From Betaproteobacteria bacterium RIFCSPLOWO2_12_FULL_62_58 (lineage in GTDB: Bacteria > Pseudomonadota > Gammaproteobacteria > Burkholderiales > SG8-41), in contig MERI01000237.1 of the NCBI GenBank assembly GCA_001772005.1, forward strand, positions 1 through 49,130: 49,130 nucleotides of DNA, written 5' to 3'. Made by a program: the position numbers and the translations under genes. The notes beneath the pieces were generated by a model that worked only from the letters and a program-made list of their open reading frames with translations, was not told the DNA's origin and made no database searches. Positions 18,079-28,284 of this stretch are shown one piece after another (the first letter of the stretch is position 1; each line of letters starts with the position of its first letter).

Positions 18079-18205
18079 GGGCGGGAGAGCGGGAGGGCGG
18101 GAGAGGGTAAGAGCGTGAGGGCGTGAGAGCGGGAGGGCGGGAGAGCGGGGGAAGGAAAGCGAAGTAATCCACTCACGACTTCACGATCTCCCGATCTCAC
18201 GATTA
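18061..18205 (+). repeat. purine-rich tandem repeat (40-bp period) followed by pyrimidine-rich tract
   Basis: Words gagggcg, gcgggag and gcgtgag fill 18061-18164. A 40-bp unit occurs twice, at 18068-18107 and 18108-18147, with about two differences. After a short interval, ctcacga, cgatctc and cccgatc words fill 18171-18205, and these are reverse-complement relatives of the left-hand words. The array begins inside the treS-maltokinase coding sequence and ends just before the aaaggagg of the next gene. It is the only sizeable spacer between otsB and malQ-treY. Confidence 0.7.
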
Positions 18206-18224
18206 ATAGGGAAAGGAGGATGTC

Positions 18225-18905
18225 ATGGATAGGGTCGACATGTTGCTGGAACCCGCACGGGCATTCCTCGTGCAGGTCGGCCAGTTTCTGCCCAAGCTGG
18301 CGCTGGCCGTGGTGGTGCTGATCGCCGGGTGGGTGCTCGCGAAGCTCGCGAGGTTCGCGGTGGAGAAAGGCCTGCGTGCGATCAACTTCAACGTGCTCAC
18401 TGAGCGGGCGGGGATGGACGGCTTCCTTCAGCAGGGAGGCGTCCAGAGCGACACCACCCAGATCTTCGGCGTTCTGAGCTACTGGCTGGTGATTTTCGCG
18501 GCGCTGATCATCGCTTTCAACAGCCTCGGGCTCACCTACATCACCGACGTGCTTGGCAAGGTGGTGCTGTTCGTGCCCAAAGTCTTTGTGGCACTGCTGA
18601 TCCTCGCTTTCGGCGCCTACTTCGCCCGCTTCGTGGGCACCACCGTGATGACGTATTGCAGAAACATCGGCATCCAGGACGCCGACCTGCTCGGCAAGCT
18701 CGCCCAGTACGCGATCGTCACCTTCGTCGTGCTGATCGCGCTCGACCAGGTCAACGTCGGCGGCGAAATCGTCCGGCAGAGTTTCCTCATCATTCTCGCG
18801 GGCGTGGTGTTCGCGCTTGCGCTTGCTTTCGGCATCGGCGGCCAGCATTGGGCGGCCGGGCTGCTCGAACGCTGGTGGCCGAAAAACCGGAAAGAGGACA
18901 AGTAA
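18225..18905 (+). CDS. small membrane protein of the mechanosensitive-channel TM-helix family
   Basis: A 226-residue protein with about five hydrophobic segments (LALAVVVLIAGWVLAKLA; VLSYWLVIFAALIIAF; VVLFVPKVFVALLILAF; YAIVTFVVLIALD; FLIILAGVVFALALAFGIGG). The first resembles the conserved TM helix found repeated in MscS-related proteins such as CmpX. It lacks the cytosolic beta and alpha/beta domains of MscS. A strong ribosome-binding site (aaaggagg) precedes the ATG. Its stop is immediately followed by the glgX start (TAAATG), so the two are probably translated together. Its place among trehalose genes suggests a role in membrane-tension or osmotic response; that is inference. Confidence 0.8.
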   Translation: MDRVDMLLEPARAFLVQVGQFLPKLALAVVVLIAGWVLAKLARFAVEKGLRAINFNVLTERAGMDGFLQQGGVQSDTTQIFGVLSYWLVIFAALIIAFNSLGLTYITDVLGKVVLFVPKVFVALLILAFGAYFARFVGTTVMTYCRNIGIQDADLLGKLAQYAIVTFVVLIALDQVNVGGEIVRQSFLIILAGVVFALALAFGIGGQHWAAGLLERWWPKNRKEDK

Positions 18906-21026
18906 ATGACGGCTGTGTGGCTCGGTAAGCCTGGACCGCTCGGTGCGACCTGGGACGGGCAGGGCGTGAACTTTGCTCTTTTCTCCGAGCATGCCGAAAA
19001 AGTCGAGCTGTGCCTGTTTGATCCAAAGGGACGGCGGGAAACCGAGCGCATCGTGATGCCCGACAGGACCAACCAGGTTTGGCACGGCTACCTGCCGGAG
19101 GCGCGCCCAGGGCTTTTGTACGGCTACCGCGTTTACGCACCGTACGCTCCGGAGCGCGGCCACCGCTTCAATCCGCACAAGCTGCTGCTCGATCCCTACG
19201 CCAAGGCATTGGCAGGCGCACTAAGGTGGAGCGACGCCCTCTACGGCTATCGCGTCGGCGGTCCGCGAGAAGACCTCTCGTTCGATCGCCGCGACAGTCA
19301 CGCCGGGATGCCCAAGTCCAAGGTGGTGGACACCGCTTTTACCTGGGGCGACGACCGGCCGCCACGCACGCCGTGGTCCGACACGGTGATTTACGAGCTG
19401 CACGTCAAGGGCTTCACGGTCCGCAACCCTGACGTGCCGCCGCAACTGCAAGGCACCTACGCGGCGCTGGGCTGCGCGACAGTCACCGAATATCTGAAGC
19501 GGCTCGGGATCACTGCGGTCGAGCTGATGCCGGTGCACTGCTTTGTGGACGACCGGCGTCTGGTGAGCCGGGGGCTGCGCAGTTACTGGGGCTACAACTC
19601 GATCGGTTATTTCGCACCGGACATGCGCTACTTGCGGTCAGGGCAGATTGCCGAGTTCAAGACCATGGTGAAGGCGTTACACGCCGCCGGGATCGAGGTG
19701 ATTATCGATGTGGTTTACAACCACACCGCCGAAGGCGACCACCTCGGCCCGACCCTCTGCTTCCGCGGCATCGACAACGCGGCCTATTACCGGCTCTCTG
19801 ATGAAAATCCGCGTTATTACAAGGATTACACCGGCTGCGGCAATACGTTGAACATGATGCGCCCGCGCGTGTTGCAGTTGATCATGGACAGCCTGCGCTA
19901 CTGGGTGCTCGAGATGCACGTTGACGGGTTCCGTTTCGACCTGGCCGCGGCGCTCGCCCGCGAGCTGCACGAGGTGGACCGGCTGGGCGCGTTCTTCGAC
20001 ATCATCCACCAGGATCCGGTGCTCTCCCAGGTCAAGCTCATCGCCGAGCCGTGGGATCTGGGAGAAGGCGGTTACCAGGTCGGGAACTTTCCGGTGGGCT
20101 GGACCGAGTGGAACGGGCGCTATCGCGATGCGGTCCGCGCATATTGGAAAGGTGACGGCGGCATGATCGGGGAGCTGGGCTACCGCTTGACCGGTTCGAG
20201 CGACCTCTACGCGCACAGCGGCCGCCGCCCCTATGCCAGCATCAACTTCGTGACCTGCCACGACGGCTTCACGCTTCGCGACCTGGTGAGCTACAGCGAG
20301 AAGCACAACCAGGCGAATCTTGATGACAACCGCGACGGCGAGAACAACAATTTGAGCTGGAACTGCGGCGTGGAAGGCCCGACGGAAGACCCCGCGGTGC
20401 TCGCGTTGCGCAAGCGGCAGAAGCGCAACTTCCTTGCAACGCTGTTGCTTTCGCAGGGTGTGCCCATGCTGCTCGCGGGCGACGAGATCGGGCGCACGCA
20501 ACTGGGCAACAACAACGCCTATTGCCAGGATAACGAGGTGAGCTGGATCGACTGGGACCAAGATCACGCCGATCGCGACCTGCTCGCCTTCGTGCAGCGC
20601 CTCATCGCGTTCCGCCGCCGTCACCCGCTGTTTCGCCGGCGGCGCTTCTTCCAGGGCCGCTTCATTCGCGGCGATGACACCAGGGACGTGATGTGGCTCA
20701 ATCCCGACGGACGGGAGATGAGCGAGGAGCAATGGCGGCAGTCGTTTGCCCGCTGCCTGGGGGTCCGCCTGTCGGGCCGCGCCATCGATGAGACCGACGA
20801 ACAAGGCCGGCCTGTGACGGACGACGAATTCCTGTTGGTGCTCAACGCTCATCACGACGACATCGCATTCACGCTTCCGCCGTGCCAGGCGGGCGGAAGC
20901 TGGGGCCTGGTTCTCGACACGGCACGCGAAAGCATGAGCGAAGTGCGCACGTATCGGCCCGGAGAAACCTATTCGCTCGCAGGCCGCTCGCTCGCGTTAC
21001 TCGGAGAAGTCGGCGCCCAGTTATGA
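18906..21026 (+). CDS. glgX: glycogen debranching enzyme GlgX/TreX
   Basis: A 706-residue GH13_11 isoamylase-type enzyme that cleaves alpha-1,6 branches. It has an N-terminal CBM48 domain ([18 protein letters not shown]), then YELHVKGFT, the long [19 protein letters not shown] segment, and [17 protein letters not shown]. Catalytic residues are Asp345 (VDGFRFDLA), Glu381 (IAEPWDLG) and Asp453 (CHDGFTLRD). [20 protein letters not shown] is a hallmark of GlgX and TreX. It starts directly after the membrane-protein stop and overlaps treZ by an ATGA. In trehalose clusters of this type the enzyme supplies linear chains to TreY. Confidence 0.95.
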   Translation: MTAVWLGKPGPLGATWDGQGVNFALFSEHAEKVELCLFDPKGRRETERIVMPDRTNQVWHGYLPEARPGLLYGYRVYAPYAPERGHRFNPHKLLLDPYAKALAGALRWSDALYGYRVGGPREDLSFDRRDSHAGMPKSKVVDTAFTWGDDRPPRTPWSDTVIYELHVKGFTVRNPDVPPQLQGTYAALGCATVTEYLKRLGITAVELMPVHCFVDDRRLVSRGLRSYWGYNSIGYFAPDMRYLRSGQIAEFKTMVKALHAAGIEVIIDVVYNHTAEGDHLGPTLCFRGIDNAAYYRLSDENPRYYKDYTGCGNTLNMMRPRVLQLIMDSLRYWVLEMHVDGFRFDLAAALARELHEVDRLGAFFDIIHQDPVLSQVKLIAEPWDLGEGGYQVGNFPVGWTEWNGRYRDAVRAYWKGDGGMIGELGYRLTGSSDLYAHSGRRPYASINFVTCHDGFTLRDLVSYSEKHNQANLDDNRDGENNNLSWNCGVEGPTEDPAVLALRKRQKRNFLATLLLSQGVPMLLAGDEIGRTQLGNNNAYCQDNEVSWIDWDQDHADRDLLAFVQRLIAFRRRHPLFRRRRFFQGRFIRGDDTRDVMWLNPDGREMSEEQWRQSFARCLGVRLSGRAIDETDEQGRPVTDDEFLLVLNAHHDDIAFTLPPCQAGGSWGLVLDTARESMSEVRTYRPGETYSLAGRSLALLGEVGAQL

Positions 21027-22867
21027 AGCGGCGACACCGCATGCCGTTCGGCGCCCAGCTTGACGGCGAGCGCGGCGTCCGGTTTCGGTTATGGGCGCCC
21101 GGGGTGCAGGCGGTGGAATTGTGCCTCGAAGGGCCGCAGCCTGCCATGGCGCTGACGATGGCAAGCCGCGGAGAGGGATGGTTCGGGCTCACCACGCGAG
21201 CGGCGCTGCCCGGCACGCGCTACCGCTTTCGTGTCGGCGGCGAACATTGCGTGCCGGATCCCGCGTCGCGCTGCAACCCGCAGGATGTGCACGGCGCAAG
21301 CGAAGTGATCGATCCGGATGCCTACGCCTGGCGCGACGATGACTGGCTGGGCAGACCGTGGCGTGAGGCGGTGATCTACGAGTTGCACGTGGGAGCGTTC
21401 ACTCCCGAGGGCACTTTCAAGGCGGCAGCGCGCCGTCTGCCCTATTTGCAGGAGCTGGGTGTAGCCGCCGTCGAGCTCATGCCGGTCGCCGACTTTCCGG
21501 GGGCGCGAAATTGGGGGTACGACGGCGTGCTGCCGTTTGCCCCGGACAGCCGCTATGGCCGGCCGGAGGACATGAAACGACTGGTGAATGAGGCGCACCG
21601 GCTCGGGCTGATGGTGCTCCTCGACGTCGTCTACAATCATTTCGGGCCGGACGGCAATTACCTGCACGTCTACGCGCGCGGATTCTTCTCGGCTCGCGAT
21701 CGAACACCGTGGGGCGCAGCGATCGGTTTCGATGCGCCGGGCAGCCGCGTCGTGCGCGATTTCTTCATTCACAATGCGCTTTACTGGCTGGAAGAGTTTC
21801 ATCTCGACGGGCTGCGGCTGGATGCCGTGGATACGATCGTCGACCATTCCCAACCCCATATCCTGACCGAGCTGGCCGAAGCGGTGCGAGAAGGGCCGGG
21901 GCGCACGCGGCACGTGCACCTCGTGCTGGAGAACGACGACAATGCGGCGCGCTACCTGGACCGCGATCCGGATGGCGCGATTCGCTGGTATGACGCGCAG
22001 TGGAACGATGACGCGCACCACGCGTTCCACATCCTGCTCACCGGTGAGTCCGACGGCTACTACGCCGATTACGCCGAAGATCCGACGCGGTTTCTTGGGC
22101 GCTGTTTCGCGGAGGGTTACGCCTATCAAGGCGAGATCTCGCCGCATCGCGGACACCGGGCGCGCGGAGAGCCAAGCGCGAACCTGCCGCCGGCGGCATT
22201 TGTCTTCTTCCTCCAAACCCACGACCAGATCGGCAACCGCGCCAATGGCGAGCGGCTGGTGGCCCTGGCGGATGAGGCCGCGCTGCGCGCGGCCACTGCG
22301 GCGTGGCTGCTGGCCCCGGCGCCGCCGATGCTTTTCATGGGCGAGGAGTTCGGCGCGGTGACGCCGTTCCTGTACTTCTGCGACTTTACGGGAGAACTCG
22401 CGGCGGCGGTCCGCGACGGCCGGCGCCGCGAGTTCGCACAATTCGAGCGTTTCGCCGACCCCGTGTCGCAGGCGGCGATTCCGGACCCTAACGATCCCGG
22501 AACCTTTGGACGGAGCAAGCTCGACTGGGATTGCATCGGCCGCTTGCCGCACGCGCGCTGGCTCGCGTTTTACCGGCGACTGCTCGGGCTGCGCCGGGAT
22601 TGCGTCGTGCCGCGGCTTGCCGGCATGGGGGGGAACGCCGGACACTTCGAGGTGCTCGCCGCGGGCGCGCTCGGATGCGAATGGCGCCTCGGAGACGGCA
22701 GCCAATTGCGCCTCTGGCTCAACCTGTCACCGCAAGAGGTTACGCTCCTCGCGGTGCCAGCCGGCGCGCTGCTTGCCTGCGAACCGGCCGCGGCGGAGGC
22801 GGCGCTCGCCGCGCGCCGGCTACCGGCCCGTTCCGCGGCCTGCTATCTTGCGGCGAAAGGACAATGA
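21023..22867 (+). CDS. treZ: malto-oligosyltrehalose trehalohydrolase
   Basis: A 614-residue GH13_10 enzyme that releases trehalose from the maltooligosyltrehalose made by TreY. Motifs are [16 protein letters not shown] (CBM48-like N-terminus), [33 protein letters not shown] and [14 protein letters not shown]. Catalytic residues are Asp267 ([10 protein letters not shown]), Glu303 (LVLENDDN) and Asp401 ([10 protein letters not shown]). I chose ATG 21023 because it overlaps the glgX stop (ATGA) and starts [13 protein letters not shown], a normal TreZ beginning; the frame is open back to 20882 but that part lies antisense-like inside glgX. The stop is one base from the GTG of malQ-treY. Confidence 0.94.
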   Translation: MKRRHRMPFGAQLDGERGVRFRLWAPGVQAVELCLEGPQPAMALTMASRGEGWFGLTTRAALPGTRYRFRVGGEHCVPDPASRCNPQDVHGASEVIDPDAYAWRDDDWLGRPWREAVIYELHVGAFTPEGTFKAAARRLPYLQELGVAAVELMPVADFPGARNWGYDGVLPFAPDSRYGRPEDMKRLVNEAHRLGLMVLLDVVYNHFGPDGNYLHVYARGFFSARDRTPWGAAIGFDAPGSRVVRDFFIHNALYWLEEFHLDGLRLDAVDTIVDHSQPHILTELAEAVREGPGRTRHVHLVLENDDNAARYLDRDPDGAIRWYDAQWNDDAHHAFHILLTGESDGYYADYAEDPTRFLGRCFAEGYAYQGEISPHRGHRARGEPSANLPPAAFVFFLQTHDQIGNRANGERLVALADEAALRAATAAWLLAPAPPMLFMGEEFGAVTPFLYFCDFTGELAAAVRDGRRREFAQFERFADPVSQAAIPDPNDPGTFGRSKLDWDCIGRLPHARWLAFYRRLLGLRRDCVVPRLAGMGGNAGHFEVLAAGALGCEWRLGDGSQLRLWLNLSPQEVTLLAVPAGALLACEPAAAEAALAARRLPARSAACYLAAKGQ

Positions 22868-22868
22868 C

Positions 22869-25800
22869 GTGAACGGTTCCGCGCTCGATCGCCTGTGCGA
22901 GCTCGCCGGCATTGCCGCCGAGCACACTGACATCTGGGGCAAGAACCACCGTCCTTCCGACGAGACGCGCATTGCCTTGCTCCGGGCGATGGGCATCGTC
23001 GCGGACGCCGCCGGGGTGGAAGCGGCGCTCAAAGGACGCGAAGAACGGCTGTGGCGGCGCGCGCTGCCCCCCGTCGCCGTGCTGCGCGAGGAGGCGCTGC
23101 CGTATCGCTGGGAGATCTGTTGCGAGGAACGGCATCGCGGACAGGCGCAACGCTGGAGCCTAACGCTCGAAACGGGGGAAACGCGCACCGGCGAATTCCA
23201 GCCCGGCGAATTGCCGCGACTCGCCGAGCACGCGATCGACGGCGTGCGCTATCTCAAGGCGGCGTTCGAATGGCGGGAGCGCCTGCCGCTCGGCTATCAC
23301 CGCTTTACGCTGCAGCCGCCCGAGGGAGCAGCCCCCTCGTTGCTCACCCTGATCATCGCGCCGGGACGCTGCTATACGCCCGCGGCGCTGCAGGGCGCGG
23401 GGCGCGTCTGGGGCCCCGCGCTGCAGCTCTACGCCCTGCGCAGCGGGCGCAACTGGGGCATCGGCGACTTCACCGACCTGCGCAACGCGATCGAGATCGC
23501 GGGCCGCGCCGGCGCCGGCATCGTCGGCGTCAATCCGCTGCACGCGCTCTTTCCGCACAATCCCGACCACATCAGCCCCTACAGCCCGTCGAGCCGCGCT
23601 TTCCTCAACGTGCTCTATGTCGACGTCGAGGCGGTGCCGGAGTTCGCCGAGTGCGAGATAGGGCGCGCGGCGGCAGCCACGCCCGAGTTCCAGGCGCGGC
23701 TGCGCGCGCTGCGGGCCGCGGAGCGGGTGGATTACCGCGGCGTGGCTGACGCAAAGCTGTGGGCGCTGCGCGCTCTTTACGAGCATTTCCGCAAGCGCCA
23801 CCTCGCAGCGCGCACGGGGCGCGGCGAGGCGTTTCTCTCCTATCAGCGCTCCGGCGCGGAGTCGCTGCTGCGCTTTGCGCTCTTTCAGGCACTGCAGGAG
23901 GAGTTCCATGCGCACGACGAGAACGTGTGGGGCTGGCCGGTGTGGCCCGAACCGTACCGCGATCCGGCGTCGCCGCAGGTGCGGGCATTCCTGGACGCAA
24001 ACCGCGAGCGGGTCGAGTTCTACGCCTGGCTGCAATGGCTTGCCGAGGAACAGCTCGCCGCTTGCGGGCGGCGCTCCTGGGAACTCGGGCTAGGCGTCGG
24101 CCTGTATCAGGACCTCGCGGTCTCCGTGGATCGCGCGGGCGCCGAGGCCTGGGCCTGGCAGAGCGCCTATGCCGAAGCCGCGAGCATCGGCTCGCCTCCC
24201 GATGATTTCAACATGAGCGGCCAGAACTGGGGCCTGTTGCCGCTCATCCCGGAGGCGCTGGCTGAGTCCGCCTACGCGCCTTTCGTGGCGACGCTGCGCG
24301 CCAACATGCGCCACGCGGGCGCACTGCGGTTGGACCACGTGATGGGTCTGATGCGGCTGTTCTGGATACCTCCCGGGGGGAAGCCCGCGGACGGCGCCTA
24401 CGTTCATTATCGGCTCGCGGACCTGTTCGGAGTGCTCGCGCTGGAGAGCTGGCGAAACCGCTGCCTCGTGATCGGCGAGGACCTCGGCACCGTGCCCGAC
24501 GCCGTGCGCGATGGGCTCGCGCCCCTCGGCGTGCTGTCGTACCGGCTGCTGCTGTTCGAGCGGGAGCGCGACGGCGGTTTCATGGCGCCGGCGGGGTATC
24601 CCGCGCAGGCGCTCGCCGCAGCGAGCACGCACGACCTGCCCACCCTCAAGGGCCTGTGGATTGGGCACGACCTCGACCTGCGCGCGAAGCTCGGGCTCTA
24701 TCCCTCGGACGAACAGCGGGAGCGGCAGGTGGTGGAGCGCGCGCAGGACCGCGCCCGGCTGCTCATGGCGCTGCGGCGCGAAGGCCTGCTGCCGGCCGGC
24801 GCGACGGTCCATCCGGTGTCGGTGCCGGAGATGACCCCGGAACTCGCGCTCGCGATCCACGTCTTTCTCGCGCGCAGCCCGGCGCGCGTCATGATGGTCC
24901 AGATGGAGGACGTGCTGGGGCAGCTCGAACAGGTCAACCTGCCCGCGATGAGCGCGGAGTACCCCAACTGGCAGCGCAAGCTGCCGCTCAACCTCGAGGA
25001 ATGGGCCGCGGACGCGCGGGTGACGGCGCTGGTGGAGGCGTTGCGGCAGGAGCGCGGCACCGGCGCCCGGCCGCGCGTGGCCGCGACCGCGGCGCGGGCT
25101 GCCCGCGCCGCGGTAATTCCGCGCGCCACCTACCGCCTGCAGCTCAACCGCGAATTCACCTTTCGTCATGCCGCCGAACTTGCGCCCTATCTCGCCGAAC
25201 TGGGCGTCTCCCATGTCTACTGCTCGCCGTACTTACGCGCGCGTTCGGGCAGCGCGCACGGCTACGACATCATCGACCACAACGCGCTCAATCCCGAGAT
25301 CGGCAGCTGGGACGACTTCGAGCACTTCGTGCGCACGCTCCGGGCGCACGGACTGGGGCAGATCTTCGACATGGTTCCCAATCACATGGGCATCACGGGA
25401 GCGGACAACGCCTGGTGGATGGACGTGCTCGAAAATGGTGAGGCTTCGGTCTACGCCGGCTTCTTCGACATCGACTGGCAGCCGCTCGACCTGGTGCTGT
25501 CGGGCAAGGTGCTGGTGCCCGTGCTCGGCAACCATTATGGCGTCGTGCTCGAGCAGGGAGAGCTCAGACTCGCCTTCGAACCCGAGCGCGGCGCGTTCGG
25601 CATCTGCTACCACCAGCACCGGTTCCCCGTCGATCCCGGCGGCTATGGCCGCATACTCGAGCGCGCGCTCAAGCTCGCGCCGCCGCAGGAACTATCGCCG
25701 GCCGCGCGCAACGAGTTCGAGAGCCTGATCAGCGCCTTCGGCCACCTGCCGGCGCGCGAGGAGACTGCCGCCGACAAGCGCGCCGAGCGCAACCGTGACA

Positions 25801-27998
25801 AGGAGGCGCACAAGAAGCGCCTAGCCGCCCTCGTGGCCGGAGAGCCGGCGCTTGCAGCCGGCGTCGAGGCGGCGCTGCGCGCCATCAGCGGCACGACGGA
25901 GGGGCGCGCGAACTTCGACGCACTGCACGAGCTGCTGGAGGCGCAGGCCTACCGTCTGGCCTACTGGCGGGTGGCATCCGACCAGATCAACTATCGCCGC
26001 TTTTTCGACATCAACGACCTCGCCGCGCTGCGGGTGGAGGACGAAGCGGTGTTCGAGGCCACTCATCGCCTGATTCTCGAGCTGCTGGCGGACGGCCGGG
26101 TGGACGGGCTGCGCATCGACCATCCCGACGGGCTCTACGATCCGGTCCAGTACTTCCGCCGGCTGCAGGAGCGCTATGCTCTGGCGGCGACGCTTCCGGA
26201 GGCGTCGCGCGACTGGCCGCTCTATCTGCTCGCCGAAAAGATCACCGCCGGGCACGAGCGGTTGCCGGAGAGCTGGCCGATCTATGGCACGACCGGTTAC
26301 CGCTTCGCAAACGTCGTAAACGGGCTCTTTGTCGACACGGGCGCGAAACGAAAAATGGGCCGGACCTATCGCGCGTTCGCGGGGCCGATCCCGGAATTCG
26401 GCGAAGTGGCGTATCACGCGAAACACCTGATCATGCGCACGGGGCTGGCGAGTGAGCTCGCCGTACTTGCGAACCGTCTCGCCCGCATTGCCCAGGAGGA
26501 CCGGCGCACGCGCGATTTCACACTGAACTCGCTGCGGCTGGCGTTGAGCGAAGTGGTCGCCTGCTTTCCGGTGTATCGGACCTACATCGACGAACGGGTG
26601 GGTGCGGACGACAGGCGCCACATCGAGTGGGCCGTGGCGCAGGCGAAGAGCAGGAGCCAGGCCGCCGATATCACGATCTATGACTTCGTGCAGTCGGCGC
26701 TGCTCGGGCAGCCGGTCGAAGGCAGCGGCGCCGCGCTCGGACGGGTCACGCGCGAGTTCGCGATGAAGTTTCAGCAGTTCACCGGCCCGGTCGCCGCGAA
26801 GGGCGCGGAGGACACGGCGTTCTACCGCTATCACCAGCTGGCATCGCTGAACGAAGTGGGCGGCGATCCCGACTGTTTCGGCTTCACAATCTCGTCCTTT
26901 CACGGGGCGAACCGGGACCGCGCGAAGAACTGGCCGCACACCCTGCTCGCGACGTCCACCCACGACAACAAGCGCGCGGAAGACGTGCGCGCGCGAATCA
27001 ACGTGCTATCCGAAATGCCCGCGGCCTGGCGGCTCGAGGTCAGGCGCTGGGGCCGGCTCAACCGCAGCCGGAAGCGCCAGGTGGAGGGTACCGAGGCGCC
27101 GTCGCGCAACGACGAATACCTGCTCTACCAGACGCTGGTGGGCACCTGGCCGCTGCCGGAGCCGGACATAGCGGGACGTGCGCGTTACTGCGAGCGCATC
27201 GAAGCCTACATGCTCAAGGCCGCGCGCGAAGCCAAGCAGCATACCTCCTGGATCAACCGCAATGAGGACTACGAGACCGCGCTGGTGGATTTCGTGCGGG
27301 GCCTGCTGCGAACGGCGGCGTCCGCGCCGTTTATCGCGCGGCTCAACTCGTTCGCCACGCAGGCCGCGCGAATCGGGTGGATCAACGGCCTGTCGCAACT
27401 CGCAGTCAAGATCACGGCGCCCGGCGTACCCGACTTTTACCAGGGAAGCGAACTGTGGGCGCTCGACCTTGTCGATCCCGACAACCGCAGGCCGGTCGAC
27501 TACCAGTGGCGGCGTTCGCTGCTGGACGGGCTGAAGGCGCAGTTCGACTGCCCGCCGGCCGAACGGGCGGAGCGCGCACAGGCGCTGCTGGAGAACATGC
27601 CTGACGGGCGGGTCAAGCTCTACGTCACCTGGCGGGGCCTCGGCGCGCGGCGCGAGACGCGGGCACTTTTCGACGAGGGCGACTACGTGCCCCTCAAGAC
27701 ATCGGGCGACCACGCGGAACGCTTGTGCGCGTTCGCGCGCGTCCACGGCGCGAACGCCTCGATCACGCTGGCGCCGCGGCTGATCGCGGGTCTCGCCACC
27801 GGCGATGCCCCGCCACTTGGCGAAGCGGCGTGGAAGGACACGCGCGTCGAGCTGCCCGCGAGCATCGCAGGCCGCTATCACAACGTCTTTACCGCGGAAA
27901 GCGTGACGTCGAATGAGGCTTGCGAGCTGACGGTGGCTGAAGCCCTGGCGAATTTTCCCGTTGCGATGCTGCTGCGCCGCGAACCTGGCGCCGCATGA
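22869..27998 (+). CDS. 4-alpha-glucanotransferase / malto-oligosyltrehalose synthase fusion (MalQ-TreY)
   Basis: A 1709-residue two-enzyme protein. Residues 1 to about 740 are MalQ (GH77): GPALQLYALRSGRNWGIGD, NPLHALFPHNPDHISPYSP, and catalytic Asp489 (LRLDHVMGLMRLF), Glu537 (IGEDLGTVP) and Asp589 (STHDLPTLKG). A linker rich in alanine and arginine (about 735-750) leads into TreY (GH13_26), which begins IPRATYRLQLNREFTF and has Asp1084 (GLRIDHPDG), Glu1123 (LLAEKITAG) and Asp1366 (STHDNKRAED). MalQ would lengthen short maltodextrins and TreY would convert their reducing end into trehalose. The start is GTG 22869, one base after the treZ stop; the frame continues further upstream only inside treZ. 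Similar fusions are known in proteobacteria. Confidence 0.94.
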   Translation: MNGSALDRLCELAGIAAEHTDIWGKNHRPSDETRIALLRAMGIVADAAGVEAALKGREERLWRRALPPVAVLREEALPYRWEICCEERHRGQAQRWSLTLETGETRTGEFQPGELPRLAEHAIDGVRYLKAAFEWRERLPLGYHRFTLQPPEGAAPSLLTLIIAPGRCYTPAALQGAGRVWGPALQLYALRSGRNWGIGDFTDLRNAIEIAGRAGAGIVGVNPLHALFPHNPDHISPYSPSSRAFLNVLYVDVEAVPEFAECEIGRAAAATPEFQARLRALRAAERVDYRGVADAKLWALRALYEHFRKRHLAARTGRGEAFLSYQRSGAESLLRFALFQALQEEFHAHDENVWGWPVWPEPYRDPASPQVRAFLDANRERVEFYAWLQWLAEEQLAACGRRSWELGLGVGLYQDLAVSVDRAGAEAWAWQSAYAEAASIGSPPDDFNMSGQNWGLLPLIPEALAESAYAPFVATLRANMRHAGALRLDHVMGLMRLFWIPPGGKPADGAYVHYRLADLFGVLALESWRNRCLVIGEDLGTVPDAVRDGLAPLGVLSYRLLLFERERDGGFMAPAGYPAQALAAASTHDLPTLKGLWIGHDLDLRAKLGLYPSDEQRERQVVERAQDRARLLMALRREGLLPAGATVHPVSVPEMTPELALAIHVFLARSPARVMMVQMEDVLGQLEQVNLPAMSAEYPNWQRKLPLNLEEWAADARVTALVEALRQERGTGARPRVAATAARAARAAVIPRATYRLQLNREFTFRHAAELAPYLAELGVSHVYCSPYLRARSGSAHGYDIIDHNALNPEIGSWDDFEHFVRTLRAHGLGQIFDMVPNHMGITGADNAWWMDVLENGEASVYAGFFDIDWQPLDLVLSGKVLVPVLGNHYGVVLEQGELRLAFEPERGAFGICYHQHRFPVDPGGYGRILERALKLAPPQELSPAARNEFESLISAFGHLPAREETAADKRAERNRDKEAHKKRLAALVAGEPALAAGVEAALRAISGTTEGRANFDALHELLEAQAYRLAYWRVASDQINYRRFFDINDLAALRVEDEAVFEATHRLILELLADGRVDGLRIDHPDGLYDPVQYFRRLQERYALAATLPEASRDWPLYLLAEKITAGHERLPESWPIYGTTGYRFANVVNGLFVDTGAKRKMGRTYRAFAGPIPEFGEVAYHAKHLIMRTGLASELAVLANRLARIAQEDRRTRDFTLNSLRLALSEVVACFPVYRTYIDERVGADDRRHIEWAVAQAKSRSQAADITIYDFVQSALLGQPVEGSGAALGRVTREFAMKFQQFTGPVAAKGAEDTAFYRYHQLASLNEVGGDPDCFGFTISSFHGANRDRAKNWPHTLLATSTHDNKRAEDVRARINVLSEMPAAWRLEVRRWGRLNRSRKRQVEGTEAPSRNDEYLLYQTLVGTWPLPEPDIAGRARYCERIEAYMLKAAREAKQHTSWINRNEDYETALVDFVRGLLRTAASAPFIARLNSFATQAARIGWINGLSQLAVKITAPGVPDFYQGSELWALDLVDPDNRRPVDYQWRRSLLDGLKAQFDCPPAERAERAQALLENMPDGRVKLYVTWRGLGARRETRALFDEGDYVPLKTSGDHAERLCAFARVHGANASITLAPRLIAGLATGDAPPLGEAAWKDTRVELPASIAGRYHNVFTAESVTSNEACELTVAEALANFPVAMLLRREPGAA

Positions 27999-28033
27999 GC
28001 GCGTGATGCGTTCTTTGCGCTGCACAAGATTAC

Positions 28034-28062
28034 GGAAACTTATTTTTCTCCCGTGTGTCGTA
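28034..28062 (+). promoter_or_regulatory. possible ECF-type promoter upstream of the second otsB
   Basis: In the 286-base gap after malQ-treY, ggaaactt (28034-28041) and gtcgta (28057-28062) are 15 bases apart and recall the pair at 9512 before the first otsB. If real, both otsB-led units would share a stress sigma factor. The gap otherwise holds no gene I can support. Weak evidence. Confidence 0.22.
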
Positions 28063-28284
28063 TTGGCATAAGTTCTTCCGCGGCGCAAGTTTTTCGAGGG
28101 GCGCGGACTGAGCATTAAGAAAAGCCGCGCGCACCGCGGCGACAAGTGCTGGCACGGTGGCCGGTGCGGTTCGACAACTCAACAAACACGTGACCGGATC
28201 CATGACCATTTTCCGTTTACAAGCCTGCGGCGGCCGCATGAATTCGAAGGAACGCGCGCGCGCGCCGGGCGCAGGAAACCGGGC

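Noticed and set aside
22869..27998. MalQ-TreY as an assembly artefact
   Set aside because: The frame is continuous through a normal linker, both halves are complete, and similar fusions are known.
28061..28080. Possible sigma-54 promoter (ttggcataagttcttcc)
   Set aside because: The TGGC part fits but the -12 GC element is missing at the correct distance.
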